The notes beneath the pieces were generated by a model. That model did not search any database, was not told the origin of the DNA, and worked only from the letters and a program-made list of their open reading frames with translations. From assembly GCA_021234535.1 (NCBI GenBank), contig CM037840.1:14959415-15023414 (forward strand): DNA of 64,000 nt. Direction: 5' to 3'. Below, in pieces: positions 36,536 through 50,289 of this stretch. This DNA is from Stichopus chloronotus (Eukaryota > Echinodermata > Holothuroidea > Aspidochirotida > Stichopodidae). Position 1 is the stretch's first letter. Every line of letters begins with the position of its first letter. The position numbers and the translations under genes were made by a program.

Positions 36536-37720
36536 TTGACCCGTGTAGGGCTATATGAAAAAAAAAAGTTCGCTTTACATCATAAGCACTTAGATTATCA
36601 GTTAACGGCTGATGACAAAAGGGACCGAGTCCTTGGCTATTTAGATTTGACCAATACCCAGTGAAGTTTACTGGTCAACTCATATCAAACCACTGTTACT
36701 TGGTCACTTCAAAATGTCGAGTAACTAAGAAATATAAAGTTTGGCTGCTGAAACCACAAGAAGTGCATAGATTGGAATGTAGGTGTAAGAAACATTCTGC
36801 AGTGTTTAAAGTTATATATTCCGTATTCATCACAGGTGACACGTGCCAGTGGTTGTCAATCACTCAATCGGAGATGCAAAGTTTCTTGAACAACTTAGGG
36901 CACATTGTTTCATATTCAATATATTTTTGTGTACGAAACATACTCGCGAATTTTTTAAAGAGAACACCAGGGGGTGGGTGATGAGCACAGCTCTTGGTGC
37001 ACCAAACGCAATATGGTGCACTGTACAGGTCTGAGGGATTCAAAGATGTATTTGCATTATTATATTTGGCAATTTGCCTACGCCTACCTTCGGCTACTTC
37101 CATTGACTACTTCGACTGACAGAGGCTAATAATTAAACTAAGTCATTGTAGGATGCCATATTGCGCTGATACATATGTAAATAATCCCATAAAGGTTATC
37201 AACTCCTTTTAAGAATCTTATTCTAAGCGTAAATTATAGCCAAGGTGGACAGGACAGTTTGGAAAGGCAAGAGTGCTATGCTGTATCTAGGAACTATAGT
37301 AACTGTTTCACCCTCCTATGTTTCATACAAATTCCCATTGCCCTCTTGTAGTCGTGTGAAGGGAGGGAGGGGGGTAGCTTAGTTGAATGGGAAAAATTTA
37401 CTTCCGACTACAATATGGAATTAACTGAGGTATATATAATCATTGTTTCATTATTGGTTTGATAAAACAAATACAAAAATGTTATTGGAAATATTGTTTT
37501 GCTTCCCATGTCTTATACAGTAATCTATTAATCACTTCTATTCTAACCCACGACAATATAAAGTCTGATTGGAAAGTGCGGGCCTATGTTTATGCCTGAG
37601 CTAAGCTACAACGCTGAAATCTGTTAATTCCTCACAAAGGGGCAAATATCCACTAAGCACTTTGTTTGGTGGACAACATTGGACATACAATGGAGGTGTT
37701 AGGGAAAATACAAGCTTTTG

Positions 37721-37758
37721 TGTACGACAAGGGGTTGTCGTACAAACCCTTGTCGTAC
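37721..37758. other. two overlapping, mutually exclusive hairpins
   Basis: TGTACGACAA (37721-37730), loop GGGG, TTGTCGTACA (37735-37744) is a perfect 10-bp stem. GTACGACAAGGG (37722-37733) can alternatively pair with CCCTTGTCGTAC (37747-37758), a perfect 12-bp stem. Only one can form at a time. Confidence 0.6.
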
Positions 37759-37765
37759 CCTCAGT

Positions 37766-37815
37766 CCTTAGGGTTAGGGGTTAGGATACCCCTCAGTCTT
37801 TAAGGTTAGGATACC
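37766..37815. repeat. short TTAGGG-like stretch
   Basis: CCTTAGGGTTAGGGGTTAGG followed by a related TTAAGGTTAGG block and duplicated GATACCCC. Confidence 0.45.
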
Positions 37816-40800
37816 CCAATATAAGTCAGTATTGCTAAAGTGTGTTATTGCAACTGGTGTCGGGTGTTGTGGTAGGTGTCGGACCTTCTGATGTTGGAGT
37901 CGAACTCCATTTTCCGTCGGTGTCAGATTTGTGGGTGTCGGTCACAACACTGATGTTAATACTTTTACGCCATAAACACTACTTGAAAGTGAAACAACAA
38001 TAATACTTTAAAGTCAAAGTTTGCAAAAAGGTGAACAAAAACGTTACTTTATCAAATATTTTTGTCGTCAAGTATTATTTTCCATTCAAATCGTATTTTC
38101 GAGGTCATGTAAATCATCAACTACAGGTAAATTTTGTGGAGTTCGAAAAAAACGTGGAAAAAAAAAAGATTTGCCTAATATACCTGTAACGTTAAGACGT
38201 ATTAATAACAATGCAGAATGCAGACGAAGGGTATAATTCAAAATGAAGTACTCGGTGAAGGATGCAAACTGTGTTGTTAAGTAGAACTCAATAATTATAC
38301 ATATTTTCTTTTATTCCTAAAAATAAATAAAATAAATAAATGACCCACTGAAAGTTTGTACGTTTGCAAAGAAAGTCTTCTCGTTGTGCACTATAAGTTA
38401 CAAGTATTAGTGGAAATGATATTTGCTCATTGTTGCAGAGACAAAGAGGAGACTAGTTTACAGCTTTTTTCCCCAGAATGATTGCTACATTTACACAATT
38501 TAATCACTTTTTTACCGATCTCTCTCTTCTAATAGCAGAATTACAAATACAAAATGAAAAGTTCAGTTTAGTTTGTTATATAGATGTACCTTTTCCCCAA
38601 GGGATCAACCGGTGATAGGATCACTACTATCGGTTTTCACATAGTATCGGCAAAATTTAGCAATTGATAGTTTGCCGATATTTTCCAGTGTTCAGCAGCG
38701 TGAAAAGATGCTTTCACGGGCAGTTACATTAGTAAGCCGTGTCTTTTTTGTGTTTATAGTATGCGATTCCTTTCGCAGCCTTGAATGGTCTGTCTATATG
38801 TGTGGTAGTTAGAGTCCCAACCACAATTAGAGAAGGACAGTAAAACAAAAGTGTGAAAATTAAAACCGGATCGTTTCTGTTGCGAATCAACATTGCAAAC
38901 CAATATAAAACATCGCGAAAGAAAACGTACGATGGGTGAATGTTCGTAATATCACATATCCGAGTTAAAAAAAACATACAATTTGATTTCTTTACTCATG
39001 GATCGGACATCCGCTTTGATCAAAATGCCATGATAAAGTATGCATGCGTACGCCAAGCAGCGTTAGCATGGCTCAAGAGGTACAACGAATGTTCAACCGC
39101 CGTGTGAAACGATACAAAGCGCTAATAGTAGAAATTATACCGGATTGGATGTGAGCCGATGTTGTCACAAAAACGACAACGCTAAACCGACCTTGCTTCG
39201 TTCACAAGAGATGTCGGTTTTGTGCTTAACGAGAGAGTGATCGTTATGGAAACACTATTCTGGTTCACCAGTTTAGTCACTGAAAGAATAAAGAAGTCAT
39301 TCTTTACAAGCGAACTTAAAATGACAGCAAGGAAAGTTCTTTAGGTACTCACCTAGTTGTCTTGATGTTTCTTGAGCTGGTGTCAGGAACCAATGAATTT
39401 TTCGTTGCAGTATCGAGGCCTTTTATTCCTTTTCATTCCTATTCACAGTATTATGGGAACAGACCACCTGCTTTGACTCCTAAAAATAATATCGGCTTAT
39501 AATGTATGAAAAAAATGATTCTCTTGACGCCTGAAGAAACAACACTCCGAAAAATACTAAGTTGCTTTAGGAAGACGATATATTCATTAAAATATAGAAG
39601 AGCGCCACGATTGTTATCATACTGATCAAATATAAGACGAGATTAAAGTACACGTCAGCCATGCGTCAGTTTATTTCATCAATGCTTCTGTTAGTCATTG
39701 ATATTATTTCAGCTTCGTCATCCTCCCCAGGTCTCTGGGTTACCAGTATCATGCATATTCATGATGATCATGACGACCATGTCATTGTACTGCGATAATA
39801 CAATACACTGAATATGCATATGGAAACCAGAAGAGACCGGCTGAGATAGTTGCATCAGTTAGCTCTACACTGTAATGATATGTCGATGATATGTCGATGA
39901 TTCTGTATGTTCTGTGCATTCTTTCATTACCATTTTCACTAGATTTCGGTGAAAATTTCACTTTCACCCTGACAAAATTTAAAATGGAAAAGAGTTATTA
40001 TAATCCCTTTTCGTAAACAAAATTCTACACATGACTGAAAAAGACCGAACAAATATGTATAGTATACTGTCTAATGCTAACCAACATATATGTGGCCTAT
40101 GTGTTATGTTATTTTTTGGGTGCTTGCATACTTGCTACGTATGAAGTAGAGTAACATACAACTGAAGGAAACCGCAAGATAATCTAGTTTGACACAGGTC
40201 ATGCTTCACGCAATATGTTTCATGACTCATATTTTGCAAGTCACAATGGCATCTGTTTTGAAATCAACTAAAGGACTTAGGCTTTTAAATCAAGGCCTAG
40301 TGCAGTTCCTCACATATTTAGTATATCTGCGTTGGTCACCATGGCTTGGGAAACTCAAGTTTAACGCATTGTGTGAACTGATTGCGGTATAGCTACTTTT
40401 GAGGCTCAAACATAGCTTGGAAGTCTAGGCGTAACTTAATGTGATGGCCTAACGTCTTTGTCATTAAGACAACTTAATGTGTGGTCAAGTGTACTTATTG
40501 AATAAAATAAGTTACCTTTGTGAAGTCTCAAACAAAAAGTTGAAATTCGTTTTCTGTTCCCAGTCATGACCTTTAGCTCTTAGCTCTTATTATTCTACAT
40601 TGGCCTATGTATGTATTTATTTCTAATGTTGTTTTATAAATGAAACAGTTGTTAGAATAATTAAATAACAACTTGTTTGCGGCCACGAAGGAGCCGACTG
40701 TTTGCTAACATGTTTCAAAGTTCCTGCATCATAAGATAAAGATTTGCACGTATACAGTCGATTTTGATGACCTTTGTGTCTCAAGCATCCAGGGAAATCT

Positions 40801-41286
40801 TACACATGTATGATGAAATCTGCCAAGTCCATAATTGGAGAGCGAGGGCGTGGGGGATGAATTGTAACTGCAAGTAACCATGTATCCAGAAGTTGCAGCT
40901 TAATTTATTGTTTTGATCTTATCCGTACATTATTTGAAGTGTATGACTATTTTTTTCTTTTATGGATCATATATTACCAAATGCACAATTCAACATAGTC
41001 CAGTCATGATTAATCTAAGATGAAAACATCAGAATGGGTCATGCGTTAAAATTGATGAATGATCTGAAGCTCTGGACAACAAAAAAGGCTCTTATTTTCA
41101 AAAATATGTTGTCAAATACATCCCAGTATATTCACCCACATCATTTTATCTTTACTATATATATGGTACTGGTATATAGATCTTACTGTCACAACGGGGA
41201 TAAAGAAACAGTATCGCAAACGAACACCCAAGGAAAATCAATACATCATATATGACTAATTATGATAAAGTTATATCACTATGCTA

Positions 41287-41520
41287 TCACGTTGATGATG
41301 ACTACGATGATGATGATGATGATGATGATGACGATTATTATTATTGTCATTGTTATCATTATTATCATCATTATTCATATTAGTATTTTCATCATTATTC
41401 ATATTAGTATTTTCATTATTACCATTATTATTCATATTAGTATTTTCATTATTACCATTATTATTCATATTAGTATTTTCATTATTCATATTAGTACTAT
41501 TATTAATATTAATAATAAAA
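41287..41520. repeat. GAT/ATT microsatellite with 30-40-bp higher-order units
   Basis: (GAT)n, then ATT-type runs, then repeats of CATTATTCATATTAGTATTTT with optional CATTATTAC inserts. Open frames on both strands here are low complexity. Confidence 0.8.
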
Positions 41521-43364
41521 GTAATAAAATAAGTATTATGGTTGTTAGATACGAATTTTTCATTGCTCCTGTATTAGAAACCAATCCTTTAAGTAAAATT
41601 TAGATCAACACAAAAGTAGATTTAGTTAACCATTTAACTACATTTTTCAACTTTATTTAGCAACACGCGAGAAAAGTTTATCCTTAATGATAATTTGTTC
41701 ATAATTGTTATTCACATGTATTTGAACACATGGATATTAATCATGGGTTGTACGTAACCCCAAACTGCTGCTACTGCTCATTTTAATTCAGTGAAGTCTC
41801 CAGGAAAAAAGTTGAATATATGATTTCTTTCTTTCTTTTTTTTTTTGTTTAATCCTTTCCATTAGTTATTACCCTAAGATTTCGTATGCATAATTTATTC
41901 CTCTTCTTGTTTTGTACGGTGAAACAATAGTTACCCAGCAATAAATTATTTGTCACCGAGAAGTCTGTTTACCAAGATTGCAAAATGCAGCACATGGGAG
42001 ATTCTCATAGCTACGTTCCAAAGTTCTTAGATTATCAGACTTGCACGTAGACAGAGGATATCTATGACCTTTGTCTCTTAAACGTGATCCAGGAAAGTCT
42101 CGAAAATGCATGCTAAAATCTGCCACGTTAACAGCAGGGGGTAATTCAGTGGAAGGGGGCGGTTACAACTGTCCTTGGCAATTCATCATCATGAATTGGC
42201 AATCGCACTCACCTTATGATCTTTTCAGTACATTAACATAAAATGTATGATTATGTTCTCCTTACTTGTGCCGCATGTCTTCAAACGTTTACATTTCAAT
42301 AATCCAGTCAGGATTTTAGAAGATATATAAATCAGAATCATTCATGATTTGATACAACTAATGAATATTGTTAATTTCTTAATTGCAGCATCATTAAAAG
42401 AATTTTTCACAAATGGTTGGATAAATTGCAATTATTCATCCAGTTTACCATAGTTGTGTTTATTAAGTTTGTGTCAGCGGAATATAGATGTTGCTGTTAC
42501 AGTCGTGATGTGGAAGATTTTCACAGCTGTCTGAACAGTTAAAAGTAGGTTTATTATTGATTTATTCAGCTTTGATGTAGCAACGCACAGCAGAAAAAGA
42601 GAGCAACAATTTGTTTGTATTTGTAATTCACATGTAATCGATACGTGGATATTTCCATGACTTGTACAAGTATGAGAAAATAACTCTCGCTTCTTGGTAA
42701 AACTTGCAAATTTTTCATCAGAAATTTTTTTCATTTCTAAAATAACGACCATTAGTCTTTATTATCCTATGTTGGCGACTGTAATATTTAATTCTCTTCT
42801 TGGTTTACTAGTTTGAAGAAGTTGTTACCGTATTATTTATTGCTTGTGGCCACAAATTAGTCGACTATTCGTAAAAGCACGTGCATTCGATGCACGTGGA
42901 AGTTTTCAAAGATTTCAAAGTTTTCAAGATTTCAAAGTTCGTAGACTATCAGATAAGGATTTTCACGTTGGCAGTCTATTTTGATGACTTTGTCTCTCAA
43001 AGGTCGAGGGAAATCTCGCCCATGCACGATACAATCTGCAATGCTAACAAGAAGGGCGATTTGTGTAGGGGTGGGGGAAAGGGGGTCTAAACTGGAAGTA
43101 ACTCTACATCCAAAAGTTGAAGTTAAATGCACTTCTCAGTCAGTCAATAAGAACGTACTGAGAATAAATTGAAATTCTATTTACCGACGTCACATTTTTG
43201 TGAAATTAACATTTGTGGTGACAGGGTATCTTACTGCTACGACATCCATGTTAACATTTCCTCACGGTAATTGGAAACGATATATGAATCATATCGAAAA
43301 GCAACTCTTTAGGAGAGCGAAGACACCATATTCATGTGGTACAAAATATGATCCAACTGTTACT

Positions 43365-43412
43365 ATTATGATGATGATGATGATGGTGGTAATGATAATG
43401 GTGATGACATGA
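43365..43412. repeat. (GAT)n-type microsatellite
   Basis: ATGATGATGATGATG run with GGT and AAT variants, between cores of the large degenerate array. Confidence 0.7.
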
Positions 43413-46400
43413 TGTTTATAGTGGTCATCAATAATTAAGAGTTCGTGGTTGTTGTTGTTTGTTTTTGTTTTTTGGCATTTTTTTTACAAATTATCATAGG
43501 TACTACAAGTAATACACGATTAGTCACATTCAGAGGAACTACTTCAAAAAGAGGTCGTCAGTCGTAGGTCCTCAACTTTGGAGTAACGACACATAACGGT
43601 GATAATTAAATGACGAAACCGACAAATTCCTGATATTTGTGATATCCATGCAATTGGCAATTGGATATTTTGGTTGTTTCATCAAATACTAGCAAAATGT
43701 TGTCACTAATCTGTTTCATTTTGCAAAGCAAACAGCAAAAGTTAAATTCGTGTCTTCTGTTAGCCATAGCCATGTTAGCCATAGCCAGAGTTTTATTTTC
43801 TTTTCTTCTGTGTTGACTATATTTAGAGTAACAGAAGCATACACTTCCTAAAAAATTAGCTTCACCACCCAGGATGTTGCTGCGCAAAATTAGGAAATGT
43901 TGTGAAAACAGAAACATTTTTAGTATTTGTAATATTCATTCCACCGATACGTAGACGTTATCATGATTTGTGCAAACTTGAGTAGAACTGATTTCATTAC
44001 TCATTTTACTTTTGTATAGTCTTCTCCTTTGAATTGTCTGACAATAACTTTTAGTCCTTTGTTTTCATGTAGGCTTGTACGTTTATTTCTCCTTTTGTTT
44101 TGCATTAATCAATTCTTATCATACCACTAATTGTTTGTCGCCACGAAGGAGTCAACTGTTTGCTAACTTCTTTTGATGCATATGGAAGTTTCTCATATTT
44201 TCTCATAAATAAAATGATGAAGATTTCCACGCAGTAGCTTTTCATAAACCTTGTCTCTCAAGCTTGAAGAGAAGTCTGTCAGTTCGATGCACTTGGAAAA
44301 TTTCCATAGCAACCGTTCAAAGCTCAATCATTATCAGAATACACAGCTAAGCACAAAGTTCCATCATCAGATGATGATTTGCACGAAGGTAAGTCATCGA
44401 TTCCGAAAGTTTGATGAACTTTTCTTCCCAACCTACAGGGCAGGCTCGAACATGTATGATGACAGCTCATATTTTAGTAAGGGATGTGCATTCTGCATTG
44501 CTGAAGGGTTTAATCAACCCTGACCATGGATCAAACTTTGCAGTTGCATTTTACTTATGATCTGCTTAATATTTTTATATTCATATGAGGTTGATGATGA
44601 TAACATTCTTAAATGCTCCATCAATTCTTTATAGTTTCTTCTCTACACGCATTATCACTGATAAAAATTGAACAAATGTAAATAAAAATTTGATACCACT
44701 GATGAAAGGAATGGAACTGTTCCATGTGGTACCAACAGAAATAATCCTCTCAAAATACTTTGGCAAATAGAAAGATTTCACCGTTTACATTTATATTAAT
44801 TACACTTGTGATATAAAGTTGTCACAGCTGTAGAGGGAATGTGTAAGAGTTTCATATATGCTTGAAAAAATGAATGAAATGTAGAAATCATAGTGCCAAA
44901 CGATATAGACACCAAACGAAGTTATGGATATCAGTTTGTTCAAATGTATAAAAAGAAAAGTTTCCAGGAAACTTCGCGACTTAGTCTAAGTGTAATGACC
45001 TTGTTAAAGTTGGGTCTTCTTTTCCTAGTCATGGTCTTCAGCTTTGCTTTCTTCTTTAAAGCTGGTACACTCAATTTCCTCGTCTTTACTCAGTGAGACT
45101 TCTGGTAGGCTTTTGAGGTGAGTATTTATCATACCACTTTAATTTATTGTCATCACGAAGGCACTGACTATGTGTTAATATTTTTAGTACCAGTGGAAGA
45201 TTGCAACTGACATTGTTTAAAGTTCTTTGATTATCAGATAACGGTTTGAACGTAGGCAGTCAATTGTGATGACCTTTGTCTCCTAAACATCTAGGGAAAG
45301 TCGCAAACATGCATGATGAAATCTGCCATGTCATGATCAGCAGCAGGAACAAGTCCAAAAAGCTAATTGTTTCTAACTGCAAATGACGATGCTTCTTTTA
45401 GCTGCAGTCACCATCTCCTTTGATCTTCTCGGTACATGAACATGCAGTGTATATTTTTGTTTTCGTACTTGTTTCTTCATATATCTGTGAACGTTTCACC
45501 ACATTATAATCTACCCACGATAAGTACATAGTTATAAATCAGAATGACGAGTTTTGCCACGCTCTGTAATGTAGCATTAACATTTTTTGTCAAAAATCAT
45601 TGTCCAATTCACTTCAAAGTTTTTCGTACAGTTTATGTATGATAATTACATTTGTGATATCGGCATAGGGCTCTGTACAGCAGAGATGTCAAAGATTTTC
45701 ACATTTCTTGCAAGAAATGGAACTAATATAAAAATTATGTCTAAACTTAATTCTGAACAGCAGGGAATAAGACATCATGTAAATGTGATGACGAATATGA
45801 ACTACTTTTAATTACTTTCATAAATATAAAATATTTTCATGAAATCATAAAAGCAATTTATCTTCTTTTTTTTTTCAAGAAAACACTTCCAGCACTACAT
45901 ACGATAAGTGATCAGTTAAATTTGGAGAAACACAAATTTAATAACTGAAATACATCATTCGACATTCATGTAGCAACACACATGAGAAAGTTTATAAAAA
46001 CCGGAAATTGTTGTTGATATTTGTTATACACATGCAATCAACACATCAATATTTTCATTACAAAATCTTGTCACTGCTTACTTTAACCCTGTGGAATCTT
46101 CACCAAACAATTAAATTCCTGGCTGCCTTTCTCGACCATCATCACTAACTCTCATTATCCTATATTGGCCTATGTGTATACTTATTTAACCTATTGTTTC
46201 GTACTTCGAAGCAGTCGTTGTCATACTACCATTTCTTTGTCAAACGAAGAAACCGACTGTTTGCTATCGTTGTTTATGCACATGTAAGATTCCCATAACA
46301 AGGTTCAAAGTTCCTAAATTATCAGACGATGGTTTGCACGTAAGCAGTCTACTCTGATGACCCTTGTCTCCCAAGCATCCAGGGTCGAAGTATAAGTTTA

Positions 46401-48207
46401 ATACTGTTATTACATGCTTCATTTTTTAAATTTTTTTTTTCAAACGTTCATGTCAGCATATATAAGTCACCGCTAATCGAGTACATTTTAATCAGAATAG
46501 TTCACAATGATGAATGTTATATTTCCTAAATGCTTCATATTTCTTCAAATGATCTCTTAAACAGAAACCAGTTATTATAAATCGAATATACACAGTCAGA
46601 ATGAGTCGTCTGGTACATATTGAAAACTTCAAACGATCTCCTCAACATAAAACAGTTATTATAAATCGAATATACAAGTCAGAATGAGTAATGGTGTGGT
46701 ACATATTGAAAACTTTGAACAGTAGCATCGACAAAATATTTCAAAAGACAAAAAATATTGTCGTATACATTGCAAATTTAATCATACAATTCCTTATATG
46801 TTAGGTTAGTTACATTTCCTTCACCGGTAGATAGATCTTATTGGTATAGCGAGGATGTAAACATCATTACAGTAAATGAAAATAACATAGAAACGATCAC
46901 TCCAACGACTCTTAAGAGGTGCATAGAATCATATAAAATAAATTGATATATGTAATACAACGTAAATCACTGTCATAATTAAAAATACAATAATCACGAT
47001 TTTTATCATTATTTACAACGTTTTGTTTTGTTCTTTAACAAAACATTTCTTGTACTACATGAGAGAAGTGATACGTTAATTCGAGAGTAACACAACGTGA
47101 ATGTATTTAATTATTCAACCTCATCAGTCATTTCACTTTGAAGTGGCAACGTGAATGAAATTATCATCGAATTTGAGAAATTGTTTATATTCATGATACA
47201 CATGCAATCGACACATGAATATTTTCATAGCTTCTACACAACAATGATTAAAATGTTCTCATTGATTACATTTACTGTAAAGAATCTTAACAAATTTGAA
47301 ATTCGTATTTTCTCTCTGTAACGTTCTTGTTTGCTACTGTGAAGCAGTCGTTATTATACTGTTTGTTGTTTGTCACTACGAAGGAGCCGATTACCTACCG
47401 TTGTTTGATGTCATAGCAACGTTTCAAAGCTCCTACATTATCAGACGATGATTTGCACTCAGGCAGTCACTTTTCATGACCTTTGTCTCTCAAGCATTCA
47501 GGGACGATTGGAACATGCATGGGAAAAAACCATGCATGAGTCTTGAACATTAAGCAGAAACAATGTGCTATAGAGAGAAGGGTGATGTTTCCTAAATATG
47601 CATTCAGAGGTCGCTCTTGCATTCGTTTCTCAGTACATCTACATGTAGATTATCACTATTTGAAATAAATCATATTTTCAAACGTTCACCTTATCAAACA
47701 CACATCTTGATTACTTTGTAGTACAGAAATCAAGATTAGTAACCTTTTGGTATAACTGAAAGATGAGTACAACTACAAATTTTTCTTTTCATAAAGCATT
47801 GTCGAATACAGTGTCATTATGATAAAGATGATGACTGCAAGAGCTGTTAATGAAAAAGAATTCTTGACTGATTCTTGTTTGCTAGTAAAACATTATCTTT
47901 ATTACATGTGATAACAGATCATTCATATTTAGATTAACACTATATGCAGATATTGGGAAAATGTAACAGTATCAAAAGAGAGACATTGTTAACATTTGTG
48001 ATATACATTCAACCGACAAATAGACGTTATTATGATTGGTACAAATTGGAGCAAAAACTATGACATTACTCATTTTAGCTTTGTAAAATATTTTAGTCAA
48101 AAGTTCAATTTAAAGTTTCATTTCATAACTTTTCGTTTTAGTACGGGCTTATACGTTTTACTTCTCTTCTTGTTTTGCATTTGGCAGTTGTTATCATACC
48201 ACAAGTT

Positions 48208-49110
48208 CTTTGTCGAATAAGTGTTTGCTAACATATGGAAGTTCACATAGCAACGTTTCAAAGTTCGTTGATAATCAGATAGGATTGGCACGAAAGCAGT
48301 CAATTGTGATGACTTTTGTCTCTCAAACATCAAGTGAAGTTTCTACCATGTGTGATGAAATCTGCAATGGTAGCAGCAAAGACCACTTTAATAGAGGGCC
48401 TACTTCTTTTTCGCAACCAACACGCCGACTCTTTGCTAATGTTACTTCATGCACACAAAAGATTCTCTTATCAACTATTTAAAGGTCTTAGATTATCAGG
48501 TGATGATTTGCACGTAGGCAGTCTATTTTAACGACCTTTATCTCTCAAGCATCCAGGGAAGCTTCTGACAGGTATGATGAAATCTTCAGTGGTGGCAGCA
48601 GAGACAACGTTAATAGAGGGCCCACTTGTTTGTCGCCACGAACACGCCGACTGTTTGCTAATGTTACTTGATGCACGTGAAAGATTATTTTGTCAACGAT
48701 TCAAAGGTCTTAGATCATCATCAGATGATGAAATCTTCGTGGTACCCGCCTACTTTTTTGTAGGAGAGAGACACCGAACGTTTGCTAACGTCATTTGATG
48801 CCCATGGAAGTTTTCATGGCAACGACTCAAAAGTCCTAGATTATGAGATGACGATTTGCACGTATGCAGTCCATTCTTGACGACCTTTGTCTCTCAAGCA
48901 TCCATGGAAGTTTCTACCATGTGGGATGGAAACTTTTATGGTAACAGCAGAGACAACTTTACTAGAGGGACTACTTGTTTGTCTCCACAAGGCGCTGTCT
49001 GATTGCTAACATTATTTAATGCAAATGGAACATTCTCACAGCGATTTCAATGAACTTTGTCTTTCATGGCTCCATGGAAGTCTCAAACATGCATGATTTA
49101 ATATGGCACG
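48208..49110. repeat. compressed segment of the tandem array, spacing 0.1-0.25 kb
   Basis: Five cores follow each other with spacings of about 195, 220, 120 and 230 bp. Local words AGCAGAGACAAC, AATAGAGGGCC and ACTTGTTTGTCGCC recur between them. This local amplification has lost the long inter-core segment present upstream. Confidence 0.65.
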
Positions 49111-49688
49111 CTAAAAACACGGACAAAGCCAATAGAGGGAGGGGAATCTGCACATACAAAAGCTTCATCTGACCATGCATTGAAACATCTGAGTAGAATT
49201 CACTTGTCAGTGTATATACAGAAAAAACATGATTATTTTGATCTTACATAGATAGTATGTCTTCAAACGTTAACGTCAATATCATCCAGTTAGGATTTAT
49301 CAAAGATATATGAATGAGAAGCTTAATGATTCACAATAATTCAACTTATATCATATTATCATGTTTGTATGGTAACTGTGCTTTCTCTATTAAATATTTT
49401 GTATTGTAGTTTCTGTATTTTTTCTTATAATGTATATATTCATGAAAATCTTTCGCATCCTTGCTGTAACTGTGACAGCTAGGTACCGTGACCACGGATG
49501 TACTTAATTATCATGTATGGTTCTGTGAATAAAGTGCAATATATTTGACAATGCATTTTAAAACAATTGTTGATTCTCTTGTGGTGAATGTTTGAAGGAA
49601 TATGAAGCATGCAAGAATGAAATACGTATACACTTCGTGACGATGTACTGGGAGGACCCAAAGAAATGGCAATGTAATTTTTTTATGG
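49111..49688. other. non-coding, AT-rich
   Basis: Tail of the degenerate array followed by AT-rich sequence; no gene seen. Confidence 0.4.
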
Positions 49689-50163
49689 ATGGTTATTTAC
49701 AGTAACAACCCCTACCCCCTCTGGACTTGCTCCTGTAGAATGTGCAAGGAAGAGGATGAGACAGTTGCTCATATAATCACAGCCTTCCCCAAGGTAGCCG
49801 GAACCCTCTATAAGACCAGGCACAACAACGTATCAGCTGCAATACACCACAAAGTATGTCAAAACTACCGAATCCCAACAACAACGAACACATGGCTACA
49901 CAAACCCAACCCCACGTAAGAAAACCACAAACTAAGATCCTCTAGGACTTCGCAATCAAGACTGACAGAGTAGTAAAGGCTCGTAGACCAGACCTGGTAG
50001 TCATAGACGAAGAGACACAGGAAGGACTGATAATTGATGTGGCAATACCCAACGACTCAAACATAGTAAAGAAGGAGACAGAGACTGTGGAACATCGGGT
50101 AATCCCCGTAGTAAGCGTTGCACCACCTACTACATGCACTAACATAGAAGTTGAGATAGAAAA
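49689..50163 (+). pseudogene. R2-like LINE, 3'-terminal fragment (zinc knuckle and endonuclease)
   Basis: The frame starts near NPYPLWTCSCRMCKEEDETV, a CCHC knuckle whose last cysteine is replaced by Phe, and continues to HNNVSAAIHHKVCQNY. After a frame change near 49915 and an in-frame TAG (49948), it continues as RRPDLVVIDEE, then GLIIDVAIPND. The RPD and later ID-x-x-x-P are the signature of the C-terminal restriction-like endonuclease of R2-type non-LTR retrotransposons. It ends with a stop at 50165 followed by an (ATA)n tail. The reverse transcriptase is absent here, so this is a 5'-truncated, inactive copy. Confidence 0.75.
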
Positions 50164-50165
50164 AT

Positions 50166-50206
50166 AGATAATAATGATAATAACAATAAAAGTAATAATA
50201 ATAATA
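50166..50206. repeat. (ATA/ATG)n tail
   Basis: ATAATAATGATAATAAC-type simple repeat directly after the LINE stop codon, as expected of a LINE 3' tail. Confidence 0.65.
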
Positions 50207-50285
50207 TCCAGTGGTGCAGTGGTTACAGACACAGCTTCCGACTCCAGAGGTTCCGGGTTCAAGACCCAGCCCATCCATATCTGTC
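50207..50285 (+). repeat. tRNA-like sequence with pol III A and B boxes (SINE head)
   Basis: GTGGTGCAGTGGTTA resembles an A box and GGTTCAAGACC is a good B box, about 40 bp apart, with CGACTCCAGAGGTTCCGGG between them, as in tRNA-derived SINE heads. It lacks a full cloverleaf and CCA end, so it is not called as a tRNA gene. It sits directly upstream of the N-terminal part of an R2-like LINE. Confidence 0.55.
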
Positions 50286-50289
50286 AAAT

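Larger units (their letters stand above)
35430..40670. other. intergenic, no supported gene
   Basis: Apart from the repeats and hairpins listed separately, I see only short, unconvincing open frames (up to 106 codons near 36.66 kb). Confidence 0.4.
40671..49110. repeat. long, highly degenerate tandem array with a 160-bp core
   Basis: A core recurs about twelve times in the same orientation, starting near 40671, 41945, 42845, 44132, 45148, 46228, 47365, 48208, 48405, 48627, 48745 and 48975. Its consensus order is TTTGTCGCCACGAAGGAGCC, GACTGTTTGCTAAC, a GATGCACxTGGAAG block, CATAGCAACGTTTCAAAG, TTCxTAGATTATCAGATGA, GATTTGCACGTAGGCAGTC, TGATGACCTTTGTCTCTCAA, GCATCCAGGGAA and GCATGATGAAATCTGCCA. 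Between cores, further shared blocks (TGATCTTxTCxGTACAT, CACATGCAATCGACACAT, ATCCTATATTGGCCTATG) show that full units are about 0.8-1.3 kb. No conserved open frame runs through the cores. Confidence 0.75.

Noticed and set aside
37766..37815. Interstitial telomere array
   Set aside because: Only a few imperfect TTAGGG-like words; too short and degenerate to call a telomeric insertion.
41262..41603. Open frames on both strands rich in Met/Ile/Ser or Asn
   Set aside because: They are translations of a GAT/ATT microsatellite.
50207..50285. A functional tRNA gene
   Set aside because: A and B boxes are present but I cannot draw complete acceptor, D and anticodon stems. It is better explained as a tRNA-derived SINE head.
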